From contig JBDXFZ010000126.1 of NCBI GenBank assembly GCA_039990395.1, positions 171,018-235,017 of the forward strand: 64,000 nucleotides of DNA, written 5' to 3'. Below, piece after piece: positions 1 through 10,394 of the stretch (the first letter of the stretch is position 1; the number at the start of each line of letters is the position of its first letter). The DNA is from CALINF01 sp039990395 (GTDB lineage: Bacteria > Pseudomonadota > Gammaproteobacteria > Pseudomonadales > Halieaceae). Under the pieces are notes generated by a model that was not told the origin of the DNA, did no database searches, and saw nothing but the letters and a program-made list of their open reading frames with translations. A program made the position numbers and the translations under genes.

Positions 1-3000
1 CCGCGATACTTCGTCCGACAATGACCAGTTAAGAACTCTAGCGGTGATCAGTTCCTTATTCGGCACAAGGAGCTCTCTTCGGTCCCACGTTCGAATCGTG
101 GTAGCGCGAATGCGTATTTTTGTGACTACGCCCTCTGTCTCTCCAACTGTGACTACATCTCCCACGCGAACGGGGCGTTCAAACAGAATGATCAGGCCGC
201 TGATAAAGTTTGCCACTATCTCCTGCAAACCAAAGCCTATCCCGACACTAAGTGCCGCCACCAGCCACTGCAACTGAGACCATTGCGCACCAATGGTGTT
301 GGCCACGAGCAATACCCCAACAACAACCAGGGCATATTTCGTGAGCACCACAGCCGCGTAACGACTGCCGGCCGATACGTTAAAGCGACGCTGCAGAATA
401 ATTTCCATCAGAGCAGGTAAGCGGGCCATCACCACACCGATCCCCACTATATAGAGTCCTGCCTCCAACAAATCACCTAGTGAGATTGGAGAACGGATAT
501 CCTCACCATTTACCGTCACCGTTTGGTACCAAAGGTGCACGCTATCGAAGATGCGCAGCGCTGGTAGCAGGGGTGACCAGATTAAGTAGAGAGCAACTAG
601 ACCAGCAACAATCGCTACAATATTCACCAGACCGTGAATGTCATCGCTAAGGTTTTCTATATCCAGTTCAGGTTCTTCTACTGCGAGATCGTCGTTTTCA
701 CCCATCACCACGCCCACTGCGACATCACTCCCTAATCTTGTTGTATCGGATTGTTCGGCCGCCTCTTCAGCAACCCTAACTGCAAACCGTGACGTGGTAA
801 GACGCAAACCACGCAGTGCAAGAGCATGCAATAAAATAAGGACAAGGGTTGCCCACAGCGTAGACACGTACATCAAAGAAAGCGTTAGAACAGAGTACAA
901 ATACCCCATAAGCGGGAGTGTCGATAGTAAGAGTGGTGTGGCGACGAGTGAAAGAGTTCCCAACCAGTAACCGATGAATATTGCTACCGATTGCTCGCCC
1001 AATCGCCAGTGGGAAAAAACACCGCGAGTTGGATGGAGTACGCGAAGAAAGAACAGCACGAGCGCGCCATAACCAGCCACAAACGCAAGCCTGGTCATGA
1101 GTCCGCCGGTGTCTGCATCATTTATATCCATCGACAGGCGGAGAACTATCAGTGCGGGTATAAAGACCCTTGTCAGGTTCTTAAGTGCGGGACGCAATAT
1201 CCTGAGGCTACGCTTGCGCCAGCGAAAGTGCACTGATGCCAGCCCCTTTGGCATGCATACAACGCTCAACAAGCCCAGGATGTACAAATTTCCAGAAACG
1301 CGCATGAGAGATGCGCCCACAGCACTGTAAACCGGCTCAATCTCAGCGGGTATCGTGTTTAACTGCCAGCCTACAATAGCCAACAATAACGGTATTGGCG
1401 CTGCCGCGATCAAAGTAAAGAACAGCGCTCGTAACGTGAGCGAGAAACTATCCGTATCAGATCGGTTTACCTTCTGGGAAATCGCCTCTATAGCTGCAAT
1501 GGCTGACCGCCGCCGCCAAACGAGTCCAACTACTGTCAACAGGGCCAGCCAAGCAATAGGTGATTGTGCCATCTGCGTCAGAAATGCATTAAAGAGGCTC
1601 GACCAGATGGCAGGAGAGAGTAACAACTTGATCTCTTTTGGTAGCTCGCGAAAATCTGAGAGACTGGTGGGATGCACACTACCCAACCACAACAGATTTT
1701 CGTCTAGAAACTCCCTGTATGAAGCTATCTCTGCCATGAGCTCTCGCTCAGCGCTATCCAGTTCGCGCAGGCGATTCAAATACAGCTCGTCGTCCGCCAA
1801 TGCTTTATCAAGCAGCTCGATTCGGTGCTCCAACAAGCCGCGCAACTGTGCTTCCAGTTCCGTTGACTCCGGTGTTGATAGCTGCGACATATAGCGTTGG
1901 AGAGTTTGGTCACTCTCACTCGATCGCCGGGACTCTTCTCGATGCCTCAAATTCCGCACTACTACAGAGTCAATCTCGCGCTTACGCGCTTTTGACCTAT
2001 CAGCATAAAGTCGCACATCGGGTAATGAGCTACGGTGCGCAACCAGCACCTCTCCCAACCCTTCACTTCTACCACTGCCTTCTACCGCTGCACGTGCGTC
2101 GGTAGAATCGGCTTGAATTCTAGCGGTCAGTTTCTCCGCTAGTAGATTGTCTTTATCCAGCTGATCCAACCGCGCCGCCGTATCATTGAGGTGCCTTGTG
2201 AGGTCGGCATTGCGTTCAGCAAGATCGATCAACAATGGGTCCGACCCCACCGTATCTTTGCGCACCTGCTCCGCGGTTTCATTTGCCTTTACCGCTTCAA
2301 GCTGCCTTTTACGATTAACGAGCGAATTTAGCGCCTCCAATCGAGCATCAATCTGAGCGAGTCTCACATTCTCCTGCTCACTTTGAGCCTCTAATAGATC
2401 ACTCCGCACACCCTGGCTGTTGAGCTCTTCGTTCAACGCTTTGATTTCCGCGGCTAGTGCTGCAACTTCCGTTGTTAAGACCCAGCGCCTTGCCTCAGTC
2501 AATGCAGGGTCCTCGGCGGGATCCATAGGCACACGCAGCTGAGCTGCGGCCTCCTCCTGTTGTTGTGACAACTCCAGCAAACGTTGACGCACTAACGCAG
2601 GCCGGCTGCTTTCATCCAGCAACCGCCTGCTGAAGTTTTCTGCTCGAGCTGTTGATGCAGTGAGCGCTGCTCGTTCATCCTGTAAATATCTCTCGAGTTC
2701 CTTAAGCGGCATGTCTAGGTTGACTTCCAGCATCATCAGCGACTTCAGAGGGTCGACATCTTTCTCCTGCTCAAGCTTTTGCCGAATAATCCGTGTCTGC
2801 TCTGGCGCAGATACGTTCGCATCTCTGAACGATTCAGCTAGTTCGGAATTTCGATTGAGACTCTGGAGATTATTTTGAGCGCTTCGCAGTAGAGTCAGTA
2901 ACTTCGTGCTCTCTTCTTCCGCAAGATCGCCATCCTGAACAGCATCTATTCGCGCTTCGAGCAGTTCTGAAGAAACAAGGGATGCACGCGAGATCGTATC

Positions 3001-3102
3001 TGTCGTTTCTTGCGCATTGGCGCTGGCACCGCTAAATGCAACCAAGTTTAGTAGCAACACGAACAGGGTAGTCGCAGAAATTGACAAGGGAATCTTAGGC
3101 AC
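1..3102 (-). CDS. Large MscK-like mechanosensitive channel (MscS family), C-terminus cut by window edge
   Basis: Inner-membrane channel that should open under membrane tension and release solutes during hypo-osmotic shock. 1034 codons are present and the frame stays open through position 1. The start is GTG at 3102, the only start just after an in-frame TGA and just before a signal peptide (about residues 1-30, ending ASANA). Residues about 31-500 are charged and coiled-coil rich, as in the periplasmic region of MscK/YjeP-type proteins. Many hydrophobic segments follow from about residue 510. The MscS pore helix and beta domain are recognisable near residues 940-1000 (GIGFGLQEIVANF, then LFERPVRVGDVV). 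Only the last part of the MscS C-terminal domain should be missing. Family call is firm; the exact subtype is inferred from length and layout. Confidence 0.9.
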   Translation of the reverse strand, partial: MPKIPLSISATTLFVLLLNLVAFSGASANAQETTDTISRASLVSSELLEARIDAVQDGDLAEEESTKLLTLLRSAQNNLQSLNRNSELAESFRDANVSAPEQTRIIRQKLEQEKDVDPLKSLMMLEVNLDMPLKELERYLQDERAALTASTARAENFSRRLLDESSRPALVRQRLLELSQQQEEAAAQLRVPMDPAEDPALTEARRWVLTTEVAALAAEIKALNEELNSQGVRSDLLEAQSEQENVRLAQIDARLEALNSLVNRKRQLEAVKANETAEQVRKDTVGSDPLLIDLAERNADLTRHLNDTAARLDQLDKDNLLAEKLTARIQADSTDARAAVEGSGRSEGLGEVLVAHRSSLPDVRLYADRSKARKREIDSVVVRNLRHREESRRSSESDQTLQRYMSQLSTPESTELEAQLRGLLEHRIELLDKALADDELYLNRLRELDSAERELMAEIASYREFLDENLLWLGSVHPTSLSDFRELPKEIKLLLSPAIWSSLFNAFLTQMAQSPIAWLALLTVVGLVWRRRSAIAAIEAISQKVNRSDTDSFSLTLRALFFTLIAAAPIPLLLAIVGWQLNTIPAEIEPVYSAVGASLMRVSGNLYILGLLSVVCMPKGLASVHFRWRKRSLRILRPALKNLTRVFIPALIVLRLSMDINDADTGGLMTRLAFVAGYGALVLFFLRVLHPTRGVFSHWRLGEQSVAIFIGYWLGTLSLVATPLLLSTLPLMGYLYSVLTLSLMYVSTLWATLVLILLHALALRGLRLTTSRFAVRVAEEAAEQSDTTRLGSDVAVGVVMGENDDLAVEEPELDIENLSDDIHGLVNIVAIVAGLVALYLIWSPLLPALRIFDSVHLWYQTVTVNGEDIRSPISLGDLLEAGLYIVGIGVVMARLPALMEIILQRRFNVSAGSRYAAVVLTKYALVVVGVLLVANTIGAQWSQLQWLVAALSVGIGFGLQEIVANFISGLIILFERPVRVGDVVTVGETEGVVTKIRIRATTIRTWDRRELLVPNKELITARVLNWSLSDEVSR

Positions 3103-3397
3103 GCAAAAATCTCAGTTAGCGGATAAACAAGGTGTCAATGAGTGTAGAAACTGCTCGCGCAGAATCAACACTCTGCAAGTATCAACGAATAAACCGTAGA
3201 CCCCGATCATTTTAGCACCAAAACAGGCGTGATTCTGAGTTATCCGATCCCAGAGTCGCGCAAAATTGGCAACGCAGTCACTTCAAGCAGCATCTCTACA
3301 TCGACTAAGCTAAGCTGATAGCATAACGAAAAGCTATCTTTAGATAAGGCGACTCTGTCGCAGAATTACACACCACGCCGGTAAGGGGACATTATTC

Positions 3398-4738
3398 ATG
3401 GGAAGTTACTTGCGCCTGGGGTTGTTGATTAGCCTTATTTCAGGCTGCGCTTCTCACGGCGTGGTAAACAACACCAGCAGCAACGGAGTCGACCAAGCCA
3501 ACTCTTATTCCATAGAGTCGTTTTTCAGGGATTGGCGTCAAAGCGAGAATGCCTTGATGCTCGCATTTTCGGGCGGTGGAACCAGAGCATCAGCACTTTC
3601 CTACGGCGTTATGAAAGAGCTTCGTGATACTCCCATATCGCTTTCAGGGGATAAGGCGAGGCTTCTGGATGATATTCACGTTATCAGCTCGGTTTCCGGC
3701 GGCAGCTTTACCTCCGCCTATTATGGACTGCACGGTGACCGCATTTTTGACGACTTTGAAAGCGCATTCCTGCGCAAAAATGTTCAAGGCGATCTTCTTC
3801 GAGGCCTACTGAACCCGTTGCGCTGGCTCAGCGGCCGGGGACGCACTGAGATGGCCGTCCAAGAGTACGAAGAAACTGTTTTTGGCAACGCCACTTACGC
3901 TGATATGCGCAGAGATAATGCTCCCCTCATTCTGATAAATTCAACTGACCTGAGTACCGGTGTCCGGTTTTCTTTTGTTCAAGAGTATTTCAATCTGCTG
4001 TGCTCAGACCTCTCAACGTTTCCTGTGGCCAGAGCCGTAACCGCTTCTTCAGCGGTGCCAATAGTATTTGAACCGGTAGTGGTAAAAAATTATCCTGACT
4101 GTGGCTCAGCCGGTCCTCGCTGGGAGAAGAACCTATCCAGCGCGGCATTGAGAGACCCAGACATAGCCCTTTTAGACCAGGGTCTACGCCAGTATTTCGA
4201 CCGTCAGACAATCCAGTATTCGCACTTTGTTGATGGGGGTATCACCGACAACTTGGGCCTGCGCGCCATCCACGAGATAGTGGAAGTCAACGGCGGTATC
4301 AACAAGATGTTATTAAACGGTAAGCGCGAACTGGTACCCAAACGCATCGTCATTATCTCGGTTGACGCATCCGTCGACAAAACAAGAGATATGGCGTTAA
4401 CCGACGAATACCCTAAGATCTCGGACACTATTTCCGCAGTGAGCTCAGTGCAACTGAACCGCTATAACGTAGCAACAATTGAGTTGATACAAAGGAGTCT
4501 AAAAAAGTGGGCGCAGGCCCTGTCGACTCCACAAGCACCAGTATCGGCCTACTTCATCCGCCTGAATTTTTCGTCTGTTAAGGATCCGCAGCAAAGAGCG
4601 TTCTTTAATACTGTTCCAACGAGTTTCGACTTGAGCGACGAACAGGTCGATCGCCTGATCGAAGCAGGTGGTGAGCTACTGAGAGAAAACCCAGAGTATC
4701 GCCGCTTGCTTACCGACCTCAAAAAGGATGATTCATAG
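3398..4738 (+). CDS. Patatin-like phospholipase lipoprotein
   Basis: Predicted membrane-anchored acyl hydrolase of the patatin family, 446 aa. A lipoprotein signal ends in LISG-C, so Cys17 would be lipidated. The oxyanion loop GGGTR lies at residues 59-63. The nucleophile elbow is S-V-S-G-G, with Ser100 as the likely nucleophile, so the first Gly of the usual GxSxG is replaced by Ser. The partner Asp is in a DGG motif near residue 279. The start is ATG at 3398, preceded by AAGGGG at suitable spacing. It stands alone on the plus strand, divergent from the MscK-like gene and 117 bp before the porin. The substrate is unknown; phospholipid or lysophospholipid turnover in the envelope is an inference. 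Confidence 0.9.
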   Translation: MGSYLRLGLLISLISGCASHGVVNNTSSNGVDQANSYSIESFFRDWRQSENALMLAFSGGGTRASALSYGVMKELRDTPISLSGDKARLLDDIHVISSVSGGSFTSAYYGLHGDRIFDDFESAFLRKNVQGDLLRGLLNPLRWLSGRGRTEMAVQEYEETVFGNATYADMRRDNAPLILINSTDLSTGVRFSFVQEYFNLLCSDLSTFPVARAVTASSAVPIVFEPVVVKNYPDCGSAGPRWEKNLSSAALRDPDIALLDQGLRQYFDRQTIQYSHFVDGGITDNLGLRAIHEIVEVNGGINKMLLNGKRELVPKRIVIISVDASVDKTRDMALTDEYPKISDTISAVSSVQLNRYNVATIELIQRSLKKWAQALSTPQAPVSAYFIRLNFSSVKDPQQRAFFNTVPTSFDLSDEQVDRLIEAGGELLRENPEYRRLLTDLKKDDS

Positions 4739-4855
4739 ATAAAGGCAAGGTAGACTTCTTCCTATCAAGGATCGAACCACCGCACAAATAGAAGGCATTT
4801 ACATTGGGCCATGTCAGAACAAATATGACCTACGCCAAGCGACTCAGGTGAACAA

Positions 4856-6610
4856 GTGAGTAGGCTGCATGACGTTGCGACAGTCTTTGTACTGATGTCT
4901 GCCTGTAGTCACTCGCTGCTAGCTCAGCAGAGTACGCAAACTCCCAACCAACCTGCAGAGAGCAACGCCAACGCTTTACTGGATGTATCAGTAGAGAGCG
5001 ATCACAACAAAACATCTGAGCCGGTTATTGTTGTCGATCCCAATGAACCGATTTCAGCCAATCCTGTTAGTGAGCCTTCAGCGCCTGGCGGCAATGCTAC
5101 CCCAACAGCTGCCCAGCCAGAAACTGCGAACGCCAAGAAACGAATTGCTACAACTGATGTGCAATCAAGCCCTCCCCCGGCAATGAAGTCGGGGGACGAG
5201 ATGAGCCTGGCAGACGTTATAGCGCTAGTACAACAACAGCAAGAGCAGCTTGCCGCGCAGCGCAAGCAACTGCAGGCCCAAGCAAAACAAATCACGTCGC
5301 TGAGTGAAGAACTAGACGCACTGCGCTCGCCCCCTCCTACCTTTACGCCGAGTGATAAAGACTTAGACATACCCGCTAGCCAAGCCGATGAAGTCATTGC
5401 AAAGACAGAAATTGATAGCGATAGTGCCCCTGCCAAGAGTACAGCTGAGATCAAGCAGCAAACAGGTGAAGACGTGCTGGTTGCTCAAACCGATGACCCT
5501 ACACGCGCACTACTAAACGACTTTCCTGGCGCTTGGCGTCTGCCGGGTACTCAAGCTGCTCTGTCTATCGGCGGCTATGTTAAGGCTTCTGCTGTTATTA
5601 ACCAGGACCCTCTCGAAATTAAAGACCGCTTCATTGTAGGGTCTATTCCCATTGACGACGACAATACAAATAGCGTGAAAGCAGAGTCGAGCCTGAGTGC
5701 TGCTCAGTCGAGATTAAACTTTGATCTGCGTGAGCCTACTGATGTTGGCACAATGCGAGCTTTCATTGAAGGTGATTTCGCAGAAGACAATGATACTTTC
5801 CGGCTACGCCACGCGTTCGGTCAGTGGGACAGAATGCTGGCGGGTAAAACCTGGTCAGCGTTTGTCGACACCCAAGCTTCTCCGGAGGAAGTCGATTTCG
5901 AGGGACTCAACGGCCGCATCAACCTACGCCAAAGTCAATTACGATTCTCGCCCCCTATCGGCGATGATTTTTCTATGGTGTTGTCGCTCGAAGACCCCAA
6001 TCCACAGATACAGGGCGGCAGTGGTGTAACCCGCGCTCCGGACGTGGTTGTGGCCGGCCGCTTCGAGCCTAACGATAGGCTGCACATGAAGGTAGGCATG
6101 CTAGCGCGGCAAATACGTGGGCAAACCGATGGAGAACGCTCGGTCTTGAAGAAAAAATCTGCCTGGGGCTTGACCATGAGTGGACGCTTCACAACGCCGT
6201 TTCTCGATGATCGCGATGGACTCCTATTTCAGCTAAGCGGAGGCACTGCCATAGGCCGATATGTCAACGATCTAGGCAGCGTTGGCTCCTATGACGGAAT
6301 CTTTGATGACGAAGGCAATCTGGAGCTGTTTGAGGTAATCGCTGGGTACGCCTCCTATCAACATTGGTGGGGTGAGGTGACTCGCTCGAACTTTACGCTT
6401 GGCGTTGTAGACTTACAGAACCCGGATTTTGTCGAGGGAGAAGCATATCAACGCACAATACGCGCGTCAGTCAACATGATCTGGACGCCTACACCCCGAG
6501 TTGATGTAGGCTGGGAGTTTTTGTGGGGAGAGCGCACCAATGAAGATGGCGAGAGTGGGGACGCTTTGCAAACCCAGTTTATGGCGCGCTATCGCTTCTC
6601 TCAACAATAG
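4856..6610 (+). CDS. DcaP-like outer-membrane porin with coiled-coil N-terminus
   Basis: Outer-membrane trimeric porin/transporter of the DcaP-like type, 584 aa, starting at GTG 4856. There is a signal peptide of about 23 residues (ending SLLA before QQS), then a low-complexity Pro/Ala/Asn-rich linker to about residue 110. A Gln-rich coiled coil follows at about 115-160 (VQQQQEQLAAQRKQLQAQ). The beta-barrel begins near residue 220 with the family hallmark PGTQAALSIGGYVK. The barrel ends with alternating aromatic residues and a C-terminal FSQQ. Known DcaP proteins import small negatively charged molecules such as dicarboxylates or beta-lactamase inhibitors. The substrate here cannot be read from sequence. 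It may be co-transcribed with the patatin gene, but the 117 bp gap leaves this open. Confidence 0.85.
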   Translation: MSRLHDVATVFVLMSACSHSLLAQQSTQTPNQPAESNANALLDVSVESDHNKTSEPVIVVDPNEPISANPVSEPSAPGGNATPTAAQPETANAKKRIATTDVQSSPPPAMKSGDEMSLADVIALVQQQQEQLAAQRKQLQAQAKQITSLSEELDALRSPPPTFTPSDKDLDIPASQADEVIAKTEIDSDSAPAKSTAEIKQQTGEDVLVAQTDDPTRALLNDFPGAWRLPGTQAALSIGGYVKASAVINQDPLEIKDRFIVGSIPIDDDNTNSVKAESSLSAAQSRLNFDLREPTDVGTMRAFIEGDFAEDNDTFRLRHAFGQWDRMLAGKTWSAFVDTQASPEEVDFEGLNGRINLRQSQLRFSPPIGDDFSMVLSLEDPNPQIQGGSGVTRAPDVVVAGRFEPNDRLHMKVGMLARQIRGQTDGERSVLKKKSAWGLTMSGRFTTPFLDDRDGLLFQLSGGTAIGRYVNDLGSVGSYDGIFDDEGNLELFEVIAGYASYQHWWGEVTRSNFTLGVVDLQNPDFVEGEAYQRTIRASVNMIWTPTPRVDVGWEFLWGERTNEDGESGDALQTQFMARYRFSQQ

Positions 6611-6898
6611 CGCGCAACACAAGGCTTAACCGCCGCGGCGATTGTTGTAGTTTGATTCTCTGCTTGCTGTTCTTAAGCTTCTCTCCGGCTGTAAACACGC
6701 TGGAGCTTCAGACAGCTTCGTATCTCAACTCGATTGGCAGCGTTCGACTTTTCATGATCTTGGAAGATCCAACATCAACTCCGAAGAAATCGCCAATCTG
6801 GTACGGCCCAGATAGGCTCATGGCTTCGGCTTACCAGAGATATGTCCGTCCATGATTGCCCAAACGTGGACAGACTTGCCATAGATAGTTGTGATGAT

Positions 6899-8944
6899 TT
6901 ATGAAGACGGCATAGGTACCAAATCGTAGCTTCGATTGTCTTTCCCAATAACGCTCAGGAATGAAGCAAGGGCCAAAGGAGATCCCTCAAATGCACTGGC
7001 TCCCAACGAAAGCAGATCAGTTGCCGATAACTGCCCACTGATCAGCTCCAAAAGCTTCTGTTGGTCAATCGTCAATGTTACATCTGCTTCCTGTAGCTGT
7101 TGCGCTGCGTAATACGATAGATTGCCGTTAGCAAGCGTAATAGCGTACTGCTCTTGACTATCAGGAAGAATGAGATTTATAAGAATACTCTTTCCATCAG
7201 CATCCTGCGCATTAACTTTTACTGCCAAAGCGTCGAGCACATCAGGCACAGTTGCCGCTGCCAAAAGATCTTTTTGATCTGACGCAATGCTAGGTTCAAG
7301 TACTTGGCCCGTGCGCATTTCCTTGGCAGCCGTTAAATAAGCATTGCGCCACTGAGGGCCTTCAGACTGATAACCCAGTTGCTCATAGGCATCTGCGAGC
7401 AAATGCCTGGCCGGCCAATTGTCAGGGTCTGCTGTCACCAGCTTATTAACCGCGGTAGATACGAACTGATATTCGCCTTGATCAAAATCACGCTGGGCAT
7501 TGGCCATTATTTGGTCCGCGCCACCCATATACTGCACAAACTTTTGAGCCTCGACCTTCAATGGCAAAGGGTTCAGATTTGCCGGATTGCCGTCATAGAA
7601 ACCCAAGTACCTGTTCACCACACCGCGTGCGTTATGACTGTAGGTTCCGTGATATCCACGGGTATGCCAGACACTCGCGAGACTACCCGGGATCATGGAC
7701 TCCACTGCCCGACCCACGTCCTGCAACTTCATACCGCTGTTAATCAGCCGGAGTGCCTGATTATGAATAAATCCATAATTGTCTCGCTGGAGCGTCATGT
7801 ACTCTACGATCTTCTCATTCCCCGAAAACGTCGGCCCGTGTGGACCGGTAATCATCTCAACATTATCGCCAAACTCTTGTATAACCTCGTTAATCAATTT
7901 GGACCAACCCAACGCATCACGCACCAGAGCACCGCGCAATGTATAAACATTGTGTAAGCCTTTGAACATGAGTTCGGAATTAAAAAGCAGCTTCTTCTGG
8001 GGAAGATACATCAGCGTTGCAGAAGGCGCCTCGGCAGAACTAATGTCCTTGAAAAGAATCTCGACACCGTCTACTACTCTCTCGGTAATGACTCCTCGCC
8101 CCGCCGGCAACTCCACCGTGGGCGCTATCAGAGTGAAGTCACCTCCCTGCAGGTTCATATAGAAGAGTTCAGTACCATCGGATTTCAACGAGAGGTTGCT
8201 ACCAAAATGATAGTTAGCCCTACGTAGCATCGCACTGCCTGCGATCACATTCTCGGCAAGAGCCTCTTTCATGAAGGCATAAGGCGCTATTACCTCCACT
8301 CGCCCCTCATTTACGTCCGACTGACTTACCAACCCTTTCACACCACCAAAATGATCAACATGGCTGTGTGAGTAGACAACTGCGGAGATAGGTACGTCGC
8401 GCCCCCCAGGTAGGAGGGCGTGGGCGAACGCCCATGAGTCGCCGGCAAACTGCCGAGTTGTTCCAGCGTCTAGTACGATCCAGCCACGGCCTCCTCGTAC
8501 CAGCGTGATGTGCGCCAAATCTCCACGGATCTGATAAACGCCTTCATCGAGCTTATAGAGACCGGAGTTCTTTGATCTCTCACGCATATCAACAAACACG
8601 CTGGGGTGAATCTCATTGGGACGTTCATCATCAACAAAGGAAAATTCGTTTACGTCCAGCGCTCCGACACCGGCCGGCAAACGCGCTATTAACTCCTCCT
8701 TACTGTGCGCTTTCATCATGGAGCCATCGAGAAAATCACCCGCGGGCAGCAATTTCTCAGCATCGTCCTGCGAGGCTATCGTTGCCGCCGTTGCTGGTTT
8801 ACCTTGATATTCATCGAGCAACCATGCCGAGTCGCTCGGGAGCGATGCGCCATCCTTCTGAGCCGCGTTATCCTTTGTGGACTCACCGCATGCAGTGAGC
8901 ACAAGCGTTATCAATAGAAAGAGATCGCGAATTTTTGGTTTCAT
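6899..8944 (-). CDS. SdsA-type alkyl sulfatase (metallo-beta-lactamase fold), predicted lipoprotein
   Basis: Type III alkyl sulfatase that would hydrolyse primary or secondary alkyl sulfates such as dodecyl sulfate to alcohol and sulfate, 681 aa. The zinc-binding motif SHSHVDHFGG is near residues 191-200, and a second metal region follows (TGPHGPTF). After the metallo-beta-lactamase domain come a helical dimerisation domain (about 420-540) and a C-terminal SCP-2-like lipid-binding domain (about 555-681), the standard SdsA1/BDS1 order. The N-terminus has a lipobox (LTA-C at Cys19). Known SdsA1 is secreted or periplasmic, so membrane anchoring would be a variation. It lies 43 bp downstream of the UMF1 transporter gene on the same strand, so the two are probably one operon. 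Confidence 0.93.
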   Translation of the reverse strand: MKPKIRDLFLLITLVLTACGESTKDNAAQKDGASLPSDSAWLLDEYQGKPATAATIASQDDAEKLLPAGDFLDGSMMKAHSKEELIARLPAGVGALDVNEFSFVDDERPNEIHPSVFVDMRERSKNSGLYKLDEGVYQIRGDLAHITLVRGGRGWIVLDAGTTRQFAGDSWAFAHALLPGGRDVPISAVVYSHSHVDHFGGVKGLVSQSDVNEGRVEVIAPYAFMKEALAENVIAGSAMLRRANYHFGSNLSLKSDGTELFYMNLQGGDFTLIAPTVELPAGRGVITERVVDGVEILFKDISSAEAPSATLMYLPQKKLLFNSELMFKGLHNVYTLRGALVRDALGWSKLINEVIQEFGDNVEMITGPHGPTFSGNEKIVEYMTLQRDNYGFIHNQALRLINSGMKLQDVGRAVESMIPGSLASVWHTRGYHGTYSHNARGVVNRYLGFYDGNPANLNPLPLKVEAQKFVQYMGGADQIMANAQRDFDQGEYQFVSTAVNKLVTADPDNWPARHLLADAYEQLGYQSEGPQWRNAYLTAAKEMRTGQVLEPSIASDQKDLLAAATVPDVLDALAVKVNAQDADGKSILINLILPDSQEQYAITLANGNLSYYAAQQLQEADVTLTIDQQKLLELISGQLSATDLLSLGASAFEGSPLALASFLSVIGKDNRSYDLVPMPSS

Positions 8945-8987
8945 GTTGAATCACTCTAGCCTTAATCTATGAATGCGCGGTGGCAAC

Positions 8988-10394
8988 TTAACTAGCAGGC
9001 GTGCCCTGCTCTTCCTTCACCTGCGTCAATAGAACGCCACCGATTATCAACAGAAGCGACAGAGAAGCAAAGCCGAGTTGCTGAGAATCGAACCAGTCTG
9101 TGAACGTGGCCACCAGCAAAGGCGCTAGAAATGCGGTTACCGTACCCGAGAGGGCATACAATCCGAAGAACTGAGCAGACATGCTGGGCGGAGATATACG
9201 CGCCATCAGAGAGCGAGAGGACGACAGTCCGGTAACAAAAAACATGGCCGAAATTTGATTGGTAGCGAAAAATATTAGCTCAGCCGGGGTTTGGAAATAC
9301 GGAAAATCCCATACCTTCTCCGTACTCAGCGGGATACCGTAAAGAATGCTATCGGGTTGAATGGACGCCAGAAACAGAATAATGATAGTGACAAACGTAA
9401 TCGCAACTTTCAGCGTGCGCGCAGACCCCAACCAGTCATCGATCCTGCCGCCAATGTATGCACCAAACATCGCCGACCCACTGCTGCACAATCCGAAGAT
9501 CAGCAATGTGGAAGTGTCCCAGGAAAACGTTCCGGCGGCGTAGATTCCGACAAACGTCATTACACCTACCATGCCATCGAAAAAAAACATCCGCGACAGC
9601 AAGAATAGCGCGATGTTGGAATAGTGCTTAAGCGATGTAATCGTTGCCACTGCATCGGCAACACCTTGCCTGATAGCGCGAGGAATACTCAAACTGCTAG
9701 CGGTTACATCCGGCGTAAAAAGTAATACGGGCAATGTAAACACCAACATCCACACCGCAGCGATCGGGCCTACGATGCGGTTGTGTTCATGTAGAGATTG
9801 ATCGATTCCAAACAGCGTATTCTGGGGAACGAATGGCCAGATATCAGTCCCTGGAAGCGCGAATGCGATGAGTATAAACAGCATCAGAAACAAACCCGCC
9901 CAATTTCCCAGAGCAAACGCAATCCCCGAAATTTCGCCCACACGCGCTGCCGGTGCAATGGCGGGCAACATCGCATTGTGAAATAGCTCAGAAATAGTAA
10001 ACGCAACAATGACCACTAGTAAGAGCAACAACGTTTGATAGACACCCAACACTGGGCTATTGGGTTCTACGAACCAGAGACATGCGGATCCCACGGCCAT
10101 GACACACGTTGCACAAGCGATCCAGGGTTTACGACGACCGTGCTTATCGGCAATAGCGCCGAGTATTGGCGCCATCAAAGCAAGCAGCACACCGCCTACC
10201 GCGCCAAGGTAGCCAATTAATGCCTGACCTCGTACGGGATCCCCTACCACTGTGCTACTAAAGTACGGATAGAAAATGTAGATCACTACGATAATGTAGT
10301 AGGGATCGCGCGCTGCCTGCCCCAGTGTCCAACTATAGAACCCAAGTGGGCTCGCAGCAGCAGTGCCAGCCAGCGATAATGCTTGCTTGCTCAA
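8988..10394 (-). CDS. UMF1/Atg22-type MFS transporter
   Basis: Twelve-helix inner-membrane transporter of the UMF1 (Atg22-like) branch of the major facilitator superfamily, 468 aa. The N-terminus FYSWTLGQAARDPYY and the cytoplasmic loop GAIADKHGRRKPW match that family. Its best start is TTG at 10394. No ATG or GTG was found in frame upstream of the first helix, and no clear ribosome-binding site precedes it, so the start is uncertain. The next gene in transcription order is the alkyl sulfatase (43 bp gap), which suggests transport of a substrate or product of sulfate-ester catabolism. That pairing is inference; the family has no single known substrate. Confidence 0.85.
   Translation of the reverse strand: MSKQALSLAGTAAASPLGFYSWTLGQAARDPYYIIVVIYIFYPYFSSTVVGDPVRGQALIGYLGAVGGVLLALMAPILGAIADKHGRRKPWIACATCVMAVGSACLWFVEPNSPVLGVYQTLLLLLVVIVAFTISELFHNAMLPAIAPAARVGEISGIAFALGNWAGLFLMLFILIAFALPGTDIWPFVPQNTLFGIDQSLHEHNRIVGPIAAVWMLVFTLPVLLFTPDVTASSLSIPRAIRQGVADAVATITSLKHYSNIALFLLSRMFFFDGMVGVMTFVGIYAAGTFSWDTSTLLIFGLCSSGSAMFGAYIGGRIDDWLGSARTLKVAITFVTIIILFLASIQPDSILYGIPLSTEKVWDFPYFQTPAELIFFATNQISAMFFVTGLSSSRSLMARISPPSMSAQFFGLYALSGTVTAFLAPLLVATFTDWFDSQQLGFASLSLLLIIGGVLLTQVKEEQGTPAS

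Noticed and set aside
6611..6898. A 67-codon plus-strand frame (6652-6855) in the gap between the porin and the alkyl sulfatase
   Set aside because: TTG start, no ribosome-binding site, no family resemblance. The 288-bp convergent gap shows only an imperfect inverted repeat near 6845-6875.
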